From: Streptomyces sp. NBC_00433
GTDB lineage: Bacteria > Actinomycetota > Actinomycetes > Streptomycetales > Streptomycetaceae
Direction: 5' to 3'
DNA length: 64,000 nt
NCBI GenBank assembly: GCA_036015235.1
Contig: CP107926.1
Location: forward strand, 6,385,501 to 6,449,500
In this document: positions 25,051 through 33,784 of the stretch, one piece after another
How the letters are laid out: each line of letters starts with the position of its first letter
Position numbering within the stretch: position 1 is the stretch's first letter
The notes under the pieces: generated by a model
Databases searched by the model: none
The model's input: the letters and a program-made list of their open reading frames with translations, nothing else
Told to the model about the DNA's origin: nothing
Translations under genes and position numbers: made by a program

Positions 25051-25752
25051 TCAGAGTCCGGGGAGCGCATCCGCGGTGGCGACGTGGATTTTGGCGACCG
25101 GCTGACCGCTCCTGGAACGGTGGCTCCACGTCACATCGAGATCCCGCGGGGTGCTCGTCGGCACCTTCCTGGCCGTGCGGCCGGGGTAGGTGTTCCAGTC
25201 CGCGTCCACGGTGGCGCAGCCGGCGGGAATCGTCAGTCCGACCAGGCGGACCGCGATGTCCAGGTCGAGGGCCTCCGCCGCCATTCCCAACTGGGCCTTC
25301 GCCTGCTCGAAATACAGCGTGCTCCGCGAGGCCGGGGGACACCCGCTCTTCGTGACGACGACGAGCGCCTGGGGGACGGAGTCCATTCCCTGCAGCAGGA
25401 GCGACCTGTGGACGGCCACCTGGCTCCGGATGATGTTGTTCCAGAGGAACGGGTAGTTGGAGAACTGCCACTCCACCAGCACGGCACCCCTGCCCGCGTC
25501 CCAGTCGAGGCCGAAGGCGGCCTTCGGACTGTCCGGTACGGGGATCTTCTCCCACCCGAGAAGAGCCGCCTGCTCGGTCAGGATCCGATTCGTCGCCTTG
25601 GGGCCGAAGTTGGGATTCCCCGTCATGCCGTCCTCGCCGCTCGGTTGGAGACGCAGATGGCCGATGACGTATGCCAGGTCCGACCAGTAGGCGCTGCCGG
25701 GGCCCGCGAAGTATTCGGTGGCGCCGGAGAAGTCTGCTGTCTCGAAGTCCAT
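25051..25752 (-). CDS. BglII-like type II restriction endonuclease
   Basis: A 233-residue protein that I recognise as a close relative of R.BglII. The block LVEWQFSNYPFLWNN parallels LVEVQFSNYPFLLNN of BglII, and the later LYFEQAKAQL and VRLVGL also match. The catalytic residues recalled for BglII (Asp-84, Glu-93, Gln-95) correspond here to Asp-85, Glu-94 and Gln-96 with identical spacing, so the enzyme should be an active Mg-dependent nuclease. BglII cuts A/GATCT; the same or a related site is inferred, not seen. The length is near the 223 residues of BglII. ATG 25752 follows GGGTGGGG. The matching methyltransferase is the convergent gene. No controller (C) protein gene is visible. Confidence 0.88.
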   Translation of the reverse strand: MDFETADFSGATEYFAGPGSAYWSDLAYVIGHLRLQPSGEDGMTGNPNFGPKATNRILTEQAALLGWEKIPVPDSPKAAFGLDWDAGRGAVLVEWQFSNYPFLWNNIIRSQVAVHRSLLLQGMDSVPQALVVVTKSGCPPASRSTLYFEQAKAQLGMAAEALDLDIAVRLVGLTIPAGCATVDADWNTYPGRTARKVPTSTPRDLDVTWSHRSRSGQPVAKIHVATADALPGL

Positions 25753-25881
25753 CGGGCCCCACCCTCAGGTAGATCATCGGTGGGTGGTGTTATAAGAAGC
25801 ACGTCAGCGGCCTGGTGGTCGGCCTCCAGGGCCTCCGGGCCTCCAGCCGCACCGCGGCCCTCCCGCCGTCAGCGGGGACGC

Positions 25882-26850
25882 CTACTGCTGAATGCCGCCG
25901 GCGGTGTCCCCTTGGCCGAGGGCCTTCGGTGCCTTCCACCCGAGGACCTTGCCGAAGTCGAGGGTGAATACCAGCCCGTTGGCTTCGGCACCGGTACCCA
26001 TGATCTTGACGGAGAGACCCGGGAGCTTTACGCCCCTCACGGAGTCGGGTACGGGGACAGGGAAGTCCTTGCCGAATATCTGGGGGTTGAGCGTCCTGCG
26101 CATGTCGGGACTGCTTTCGACTCCGACGACGACGCCGGCTGCGATCATCACGCTGATGGGTATGGAAACCGACAGGGCGACGGGATCGTTGACCAGCATC
26201 TTCCAGTCGGTCAGCGCCATGTGCTTGACCTGCGCGAGTCCCAGCTTGAGCTGAGGAAAGACCTCGGGCAGTGAGGAGACGGCCTTCAGCACGTCGCCCG
26301 TGCCGCCCGGCTTCGTCTGCTTCTGGGCGGGGTCGATGTTCGCCGGCGGGTCCCGCTGAAGCGACAGGGCCTGGGCGGTGGGCGCCGAGTCCTGACCGTC
26401 GGTCGTCCGGGGCGTGTCGGGCACCAGGTCGGCTGCGCCCAGATCGGAGTCGTCGGCGTCGGCGATCTCCTGGGCGAGGGTGTCGGGGTCGAACATCCCC
26501 TCGAAGAGGTCCGGCGTCATCCCTTCACCGGCGTCGGCGGACTCCTGCTCGGCGTCGGGCGGGCTGCCCGACCATGTGTCGACGACGGCGCTGTCGTCGT
26601 CGCGCTGCACCACGTGGCCGTCGAGCCGCCGACCGCTCCCCGGACCGGCGGCGGAAAGCCACCTCGTCACCGCGGCGTTGCCGGCCATGCGCTGCATGGA
26701 GAGCACGGTGCCCGCGCCGGCAGCCGAGCGGGAAGGAACCTCCAGCACACCGGCGGCCGGCAGGCTGCCCGGGTGCGGCCGAGCCGAGGGGTCCGGCACG
26801 CGCTCTGCCGCGTTGGCCTGCTCCTGACCGAGTCCCTCGTGCTCCAACAC
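25882..26850 (-). CDS. Unknown protein with an AGNAAVTR-type N-terminal motif
   Basis: A 322-residue protein without a family I can name with certainty. Residues 51-66 (SMQRMAGNAAVTRWLS) match the LQR-x-AGN-x-AV-x-R pattern that recurs in actinobacterial proteins, including DUF4157-containing and contractile-injection-associated ones. Residues 70-190 are acidic, low complexity and probably disordered. A hydrophobic stretch (about 224-244, ALSVSIPISVMIAAGVVVGV) and a C-terminal beta-rich part (GVKLPGLSVKIMGTG, GLVFTLDFGKVLG) follow. There is no signal peptide. The G+C content looks clearly lower than average, like the adjoining endonuclease gene. GTG 26850 follows GGGAGGA. It may be a secreted effector, a surface protein or part of the R-M island; none is proven. 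Confidence 0.7.
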   Translation of the reverse strand: MLEHEGLGQEQANAAERVPDPSARPHPGSLPAAGVLEVPSRSAAGAGTVLSMQRMAGNAAVTRWLSAAGPGSGRRLDGHVVQRDDDSAVVDTWSGSPPDAEQESADAGEGMTPDLFEGMFDPDTLAQEIADADDSDLGAADLVPDTPRTTDGQDSAPTAQALSLQRDPPANIDPAQKQTKPGGTGDVLKAVSSLPEVFPQLKLGLAQVKHMALTDWKMLVNDPVALSVSIPISVMIAAGVVVGVESSPDMRRTLNPQIFGKDFPVPVPDSVRGVKLPGLSVKIMGTGAEANGLVFTLDFGKVLGWKAPKALGQGDTAGGIQQ

Positions 26851-27119
26851 GTCGTCCTCCCGGTCAAGGCCGTCTCACAGGTTGCGGCACTCCAGCTTGC
26901 CGTACCGGTCCCGAGCACGGGCCCCGGTTCGTCCAGGTCATCGCCCGGACGGCAGGCGGGCGCGGGCAGCGCGGAGGGGGAGCGCAGGTCAGAGGGCCGG
27001 GCGGGGGCGGAGGGCAACGCATTCGCCCGCAAGGGTGGACGGCTGGCAAGATGGGGTGTATCTGCCCTCACGCGGCGGAGCCGCACATTGGCCCTTCTCG
27101 ATCTGCCGGACGGTTTCTC
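26851..27119. other. Gap between the AGNAAVTR gene and ettA
   Basis: This 269-base divergent region must hold promoters for both genes. No clear -10/-35 pair, riboswitch or terminator is visible. The poor ribosome site of ettA (TTG start) lies at its right end. Confidence 0.35.
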
Positions 27120-28783
<1,664 letters not shown>

Positions 28784-28784
<1 letters not shown>

Positions 28785-29209
28785 TGGCGCGGCATCTCTT
28801 CCGCTGCCCGCTGCGCTGGGCGGACATGGACGCCTTCGGGCACGTCAACAACGTGGTCTTCCTGCGGTATCTGGAGGAGGCCAGGATCGACTTCATGTTC
28901 CGCCTGGCGCCGGGTGAGGGAAGCGCGTCCTTCACCGGCGGCTCCGTGGTGGCACGGCACGAGATCGACTACCTGCGGCCGCTGGTGCACCGGCACGAGC
29001 CGGTGGACATCGAGACGTGGGTGACCGACATCTCGGCGGCGTCCATGACGGTCCGCTACGAGGTGAAGGACGAGGCGACGGTCTACGCGCGGGCCTCGAC
29101 CGTCGTGGTGCCCTACAACCTGGCCCTGTCCCGGCCCCGGCGGATCACCGCAGAGGAGCGGGCCTTCCTGGAGAAATACCGCGACGAGGACGGGTCCTTC
29201 GCCGTATGA
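28784..29209 (+). CDS. Acyl-CoA thioesterase, hotdog fold (YbgC/FadM-like)
   Basis: A 141-residue hotdog-fold thioesterase. The active-site region RWADMDAFGHVNNVVFLRYLE (around residues 11-31) carries the 4-hydroxybenzoyl-CoA thioesterase Asp (D14 or D16), with HVNN typical of the YbgC/FadM group. It should hydrolyse acyl-CoA thioesters in the cytosol. Its ATG overlaps the ettA stop (TGATG) and its own stop overlaps the next gene's start (ATGA), so three genes form a coupled operon. The link between EttA and this enzyme is a known gene order in streptomycetes, but its meaning is unknown. Confidence 0.87.
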
Positions 29210-29898
29210 CCGCAGTCCGGCTGGTCCTGGGGCACGGCGACCGCGGCGACACCGCGGGGGAGGCGGCCGACCTGGCCGCCTTCCTCGGGCGGCTGGTGCG
29301 CTGGGACAAGGCGGCCGTGGTCCGGTTGCGCTCGGCGGCCGGCGAACCGGCGCTCGGGGTCTTCGGGCACCCGCCCTTCGGCGGAGTGCTCGCCGTGCGC
29401 AGCACCGCGGTGCGCGGCGACGAGGCGGTGGCCGCTGCGGTGGACGCCACGGTGTCTGCCGGGCAGCTGCTCGAAGCGGTCTCCGCGGCGGCCGGGGGCT
29501 TCGAGCTGCCGCCGTCCGTGACCGGCCCTGCGTGGGCCGGGCTGCTGCCGCCGCGCGGCGGGTGGCGGCGGACGGCGGAGTTCGACCCGGGGCAGGTGCG
29601 GAAGGCGGCGGCCGAGGCGGTCGCGGAATTCCGGGCCCGCACCGAGGAGCTGCCGCAGCAGGAGCGGACCCGGGCGGCGCTCGACGCGCTCGCGGAGGAG
29701 CTGTGGACCCGGCCCTACCAGGGCACCACCTTGCGGGTGATCCACGCGGCCCATGCGCTGGGCTTCCTGCGCGGCGACGGTGACGACGCCGTGGCGTTGC
29801 TCGCGGCGGGACCGTGGACGCGGCTGCGCACCGGTTACGGCTCGGTGGCGGTACGGCGCGAGTCGCCTGCCGCGGGCCTGAGCTTCTCCCCGGCCTGA
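29206..29898 (+). CDS. Conserved protein of unknown function
   Basis: A 230-residue protein with no motif I can assign. It starts with ATG 29206, overlapping the thioesterase stop. It is Ala/Arg/Glu rich. Visible segments include VRLRSAAGEPALGVFGHPPF, TGPAWAGLLPPRGGW and QGTTLRVIHAAHALGFL. There is no signal peptide or membrane segment, so it is probably cytosolic and mixed alpha/beta. It is the last gene of the ettA operon, ended by a hairpin. Codon use is like the rest of the core genes, so I think the gene is real and conserved in the group. Confidence 0.65.
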   Translation: MTAVRLVLGHGDRGDTAGEAADLAAFLGRLVRWDKAAVVRLRSAAGEPALGVFGHPPFGGVLAVRSTAVRGDEAVAAAVDATVSAGQLLEAVSAAAGGFELPPSVTGPAWAGLLPPRGGWRRTAEFDPGQVRKAAAEAVAEFRARTEELPQQERTRAALDALAEELWTRPYQGTTLRVIHAAHALGFLRGDGDDAVALLAAGPWTRLRTGYGSVAVRRESPAAGLSFSPA

Positions 29899-29927
29899 GC
29901 GGGACACCCCGGGGCCCTGACAGACCC

Positions 29928-29951
29928 GCCCCGGCCCGGGACGGCCGGGGC
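29928..29951. terminator. Bidirectional terminator between the ettA operon and the ABC exporter
   Basis: A perfect 9-bp stem (29928-29936 and 29943-29951, GCCCCGGCC/GGCCGGGGC) with a 6-nt loop lies in the 58-base space between two converging operons. Confidence 0.65.
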
Positions 29952-29956
29952 CTCGC

Positions 29957-31003
29957 TCAGTCCTGCCGCTGCTCGGGGTGGTCGTCCGGGCGCACGGTGA
30001 TGTGGTCCTGCTGGAGTTCCAGCAGGACGCGGCGGCGGATCGCCAGGGCCTCCGCGTAGTCCCGGGGGAGCTGGAGCCGGCCGGCCCGGTCGACGGTGGC
30101 GTATTCGCGGGCCACCACCGACTCCTGGCCGTGCTCGTCGATCTCGGTGCGCCGGACGACCTCGGAGGCCGTACGGCCGTCCCTGATGGCGACCGTGCGG
30201 TGCACCGCGTCGGCGACGGACTGGTCGTGGGTCACGACCACGACGGTGGTGCCGAGCTGCTCGTTGGCGGTGCGGAAGGCACCGAAGACCTGCTCGGCGG
30301 TGACGGAGTCCAGCTCGCCGGTGGGCTCGTCGGCGAGGACCACGGCCGGGTCGTTGGCCAGGGCGACCGCGATGGCGGCCCGCTGCTGCTCGCCGCCGGA
30401 CATCTGGCCCGGACGCCGGTCGTGGCAGTGGGAGACGCCGAGGATGCCGAGCAGTTCGGCGGCGCGGGCCGCGCGCTGCCGCTTGTGCCGCAGCCCGCCG
30501 CGGCCGGACAACTGCATGGGCAGCACGACGTTCTGCGCGGACGTCAGATACGGCAGCAGGTTGCGCGAGGTCTGCTGCCAGATGAAGCCGACGACTTCCC
30601 GGCGGTAGCGGAGCCGGGACTTGGCGTCCATGGCCAGCAGGTCGTAGCCGCCGACCGAGGCCGCGCCCGCGGTGGGGACGTCGAGCCCGGCCAGGATGTT
30701 GAGCAGGGTGGACTTGCCGCTGCCCGACGCCCCGACCAGCGCCATCAGCTCGCCCTTGCCGACGAGCAGGTCGAGGCCCTGCAGGGCCTGCACCTCCACG
30801 CCGTCGGCGGTGAAGATCCGCACCAACCGGTCGCAGCTGATCAGCGAGTCCTGGCCGTAAGCGGGCCCGTCGCGGAGTTCCGCGACCTGCCGTTCCAGCT
30901 CCGCGAGGCTCGCCGGGGCAGGGGCCCTGCCCGCAGCGGAACGCGCCGCAGCACCCGCCGGAGCGTCCGAGCCCGGCTCCTCCGTCGTCCCGTGTCCGCT
31001 CAT
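29957..31003 (-). CDS. ABC exporter ATP-binding subunit (MacB/LolD-like)
   Basis: A 348-residue ABC ATPase. Walker A GASGSGKST (91-99), Q-loop with WQQTSRNLLPYL, signature MSGGEQQR (about 195-202), Walker B VVLADEPTGELD and switch-region His in VVVVTHDQ are all present and look active. An N-terminal Ala-rich extension of about 50 residues and a C-terminal tail of about 60 residues (around RTEIDEHGQESVV) exceed the usual 230-residue core. It overlaps the downstream end of the FtsX-type permease gene (ATGA). It should power a MacB-type mechanotransmission exporter made with the two large permeases upstream; the cargo is unknown. Confidence 0.87.
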   Translation of the reverse strand: MSGHGTTEEPGSDAPAGAAARSAAGRAPAPASLAELERQVAELRDGPAYGQDSLISCDRLVRIFTADGVEVQALQGLDLLVGKGELMALVGASGSGKSTLLNILAGLDVPTAGAASVGGYDLLAMDAKSRLRYRREVVGFIWQQTSRNLLPYLTSAQNVVLPMQLSGRGGLRHKRQRAARAAELLGILGVSHCHDRRPGQMSGGEQQRAAIAVALANDPAVVLADEPTGELDSVTAEQVFGAFRTANEQLGTTVVVVTHDQSVADAVHRTVAIRDGRTASEVVRRTEIDEHGQESVVAREYATVDRAGRLQLPRDYAEALAIRRRVLLELQQDHITVRPDDHPEQRQD

Positions 31004-33783
31004 GTCGTCCGGTCACCCGCTCTCAACTCGGTGCTTTCTCTGCGCCGCCCGCTCACCCAGGCCTGCCCCAGCAGCACCGCGCAGGCGAGGAGCAGCAGGG
31101 CGGCCGAGGGAAGGGCGAGGGACCAGGGGTCGGCGCGCAGGCCGATCCCGGTGGAAGGGGGCGGCATCCGCGTGGTCGCGGCGCTGCCGAAGGTGAGGGC
31201 GTGCAGGTCGATGCCGGGGCCGAGCAGCGGGACGACCGCGAGGCCCACCAGGACCCCGCCCACGGCGGCGAGCAGCACCTGCGGCAGCATTTCGAGCAGC
31301 ACCAGCCGCCGGGACTGCCGCTGCGGCATCCCCAGGGTGCGCAGCCTGGCCAGCAGCGCCAGCCGGCCGGGCGCGGCGGCCATCAGCGACAGCAGCAGGG
31401 CCAGCACGCTGTAGCCGGCGCCGGCCGCGACCGCCGCCAGGTAGAGGGTGCGGGCGCCGCTCTGCAGTGGGCTGTCGGACAGCTCCGCCCGCTTCTCGCT
31501 GCGCAGCCGCACCGTGGCCGGGCTGCTGCTCCCCGCGGTGGCCTTGCGCAGCGCCGCCGCGTCGATGTGCGCCCCGGGCGCGGCGCCGGCCAGCAGCAGG
31601 GTGGGGCCGCCGTACTGCGGATACGCGGCGAGCCGGGGGTGCTGCGCGTGGAGCTGCCGCCCGGAGATGATCACGAAGTCGCCGTCGCCGACGGCGGGGG
31701 TGGCCGGCAGGGTCGCCGCCGGCCGGATGTCGCTGACGCCGACACCGGTGTCGACCGGCTTCTTGGCGCCGTCGAGAAGGTCGGCGATCCTCGGTGAGAC
31801 GACGGCGGGCAGCGGGGCCTGCGAGCCCGCGGCGACCTTGGCGCCGAGCGCGTCCGCGGGGAAGGCGGGCATGCCCACCGAGCGGGTGATGCGCGCGTAG
31901 ACGGCGGGGTCGTCGACGATCAGCAGGTCGAAATTCGCCTGGATGTCCTGGTTGGCGGTGTGCGGTTCGATCCGGACGGCGGCCACCTCGCCGACGCCCC
32001 GCACCTTCGCGACCTGGGCGGGCAGCTTGGCGTCCAGCGGGTAGATCGAGTCGACCCGGGCGTCGGCGCCGACCGCGGCCGCGGCGGCCCGGTCCCTGCC
32101 GTGGCTGATCCCGGCCAGCACCGAGCCGCCGAAGGACGCCACCGTCAGCGCCACCAGCAGCGCCAGCAGCGGCAGCTGCCCGCCGGAGGAGGCCCGCCCG
32201 GCCCTGGCGAGCCCGAGGTGCGTCACCGCGCCCCGCAGCCTTGCCGCGGGGCGTGCCAGCCGGCGCAGGGGCAGCGGGTAGAGCCGCAGCAGCACCAGCG
32301 CGGCGGCCACCGCGACCAGTACGGGCGCGGCGGCGAGGAAGGGGTCGGCGCCGTCGGCGGTCCCGCGCCGCCGCAGGGCGGCCACCGCGGCGGCCACCAG
32401 CACGGTCACGGTCAGTTCGAGCACCAGCCGCCGCCGGGAGGGCCGCAGCGCCACCAGGTCCTCGCGCTCGGCGGGCCGGGGCCGCCGTACGGCCAGGGTG
32501 GCCCGTAGCGGCATCGCCAGCGTCCCCGCGGCGGTGACCAGGGCGCCGAGCGCAAGCGCGGTCGCGGAGCGCCCTGTGGGCAGCACCAGCAGCGCGAGCA
32601 TGGTGCCGGCGGCCCCGGCGGGCACCGCCGCCGCGGCGGTCTCGGCGACCAGCCGCAGGAGGATGCCGCGCAGCGAGCCGCCGCGGGAGCGCAGCAGCGA
32701 GATTTCGCCGCGCCTGCGGTCCGCGGCCAGGCCCGCCGCCATCAGCAGCACCGCGAGGGCCGTGGTGCCCACCCCGAAGGCCGCGATGAGCACCAGCGGC
32801 TGCGAGGCGGTGCGGTCGGCCGTGAAGGCGTAGAGGACCGAGCCGACCCCGGCCACGGTGTGCAGTGACGGTGAGTTGCTGGACGTGGCCAGCCGCGTCG
32901 CCAGCGGACCGTTGCCGAGTGCGGCCAATTCCGCGCTCAGGGCGGGCGCGTCGTGAGCGGTGAGCCGAGTGGTGTCCAGCGGGTGGTGCCAGTACATCGA
33001 CGCGCCCGTGCCGAGCAGCGGGATGGAGCGGGCCGCGCTGGGGTCGATCAGGACGGTGAAGTGCCAGTACGTGCGGGGCGGCTCGATCGGCAGGTGCGGC
33101 GGGTAGCTGACCAGCGGGGCGAGCATGTCGTCGTCCATGGTCCAGTAGCCGGCCGCCGGGTCCCGCGGGGCCACGATGCCGCTGATCGTGACCGAGAGCG
33201 GGTTCGCGCCGAATTTCACCAGGTGGACGGTCTGGCCCACCTTCAGGTGCAGCACCCGCGCGGTCTTCTCGGCGACCACGCCCTCGAAGGCCAGGGCGGC
33301 GGGACCCGCGCGCTCGGGCCGGGGCAGCGCGCCCGCGACCACCTTCACATGGCCGGCCAGGCCCGCCTGCGCCACCAGGTCGGCGCCCGGCGCGTGGTCT
33401 GAGGTCCGGGGCAGCTCAGGGTCGGGGACCTCGGCCTCGGCGCCGGACCGCACGCCCTGCACGACCTCGGCGGGGGAGATGCGCAGCGGCGGGCTGAGCA
33501 GGCTGCGGAAGTCCCGCTCCACGCCGTCCAGGGCCGTGGGGTCGAGCTTGTCCTCGCCCGCCGGGTCGTCCGCGGTGGCGTAGTCGTCGGACAGCGACAC
33601 GCCGCGGTCCCGGGGGGCGGCGTCCGTGACGGCCTGCCGCAGCGCCAGGTCCTCGTAGCGGTCGACGGCCCGCGGCAGGGCCGCGGTGAGGAAGGCGGTG
33701 ACCAGGACCAGGGCGGCCAGCGCGAGCGCGCTCACGGGGGCGGCGCGCAGCCGGGTCCGCAGCCAGGAGTCGGTGATGGGCAT
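31000..33783 (-). CDS. Large FtsX/MacB-type ABC permease, second of two
   Basis: A 927-residue membrane protein of the FtsX-like permease class. TM1 is near residues 16-35 (VSALALAALVLVTAFLTAALP); a very long extracytoplasmic region follows; a cluster of TM helices (about 330-440) and the final FtsX core (about 780-905: LYLAAVAAGAGYSVLALLLSL, LLLACAVLLGQAWV) end the protein. Other TM helices near 465-560 fit the duplicated FtsX plan. It lies between the ATPase and a second permease with one base and ATGA spacing, so all three form one exporter. MacB-like systems transmit force to the periplasm or extract lipoproteins and peptides; the cargo is unknown. Confidence 0.85.
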   Translation of the reverse strand: MPITDSWLRTRLRAAPVSALALAALVLVTAFLTAALPRAVDRYEDLALRQAVTDAAPRDRGVSLSDDYATADDPAGEDKLDPTALDGVERDFRSLLSPPLRISPAEVVQGVRSGAEAEVPDPELPRTSDHAPGADLVAQAGLAGHVKVVAGALPRPERAGPAALAFEGVVAEKTARVLHLKVGQTVHLVKFGANPLSVTISGIVAPRDPAAGYWTMDDDMLAPLVSYPPHLPIEPPRTYWHFTVLIDPSAARSIPLLGTGASMYWHHPLDTTRLTAHDAPALSAELAALGNGPLATRLATSSNSPSLHTVAGVGSVLYAFTADRTASQPLVLIAAFGVGTTALAVLLMAAGLAADRRRGEISLLRSRGGSLRGILLRLVAETAAAAVPAGAAGTMLALLVLPTGRSATALALGALVTAAGTLAMPLRATLAVRRPRPAEREDLVALRPSRRRLVLELTVTVLVAAAVAALRRRGTADGADPFLAAAPVLVAVAAALVLLRLYPLPLRRLARPAARLRGAVTHLGLARAGRASSGGQLPLLALLVALTVASFGGSVLAGISHGRDRAAAAAVGADARVDSIYPLDAKLPAQVAKVRGVGEVAAVRIEPHTANQDIQANFDLLIVDDPAVYARITRSVGMPAFPADALGAKVAAGSQAPLPAVVSPRIADLLDGAKKPVDTGVGVSDIRPAATLPATPAVGDGDFVIISGRQLHAQHPRLAAYPQYGGPTLLLAGAAPGAHIDAAALRKATAGSSSPATVRLRSEKRAELSDSPLQSGARTLYLAAVAAGAGYSVLALLLSLMAAAPGRLALLARLRTLGMPQRQSRRLVLLEMLPQVLLAAVGGVLVGLAVVPLLGPGIDLHALTFGSAATTRMPPPSTGIGLRADPWSLALPSAALLLLACAVLLGQAWVSGRRRESTELRAGDRTT

Positions 33784-33784
33784 T

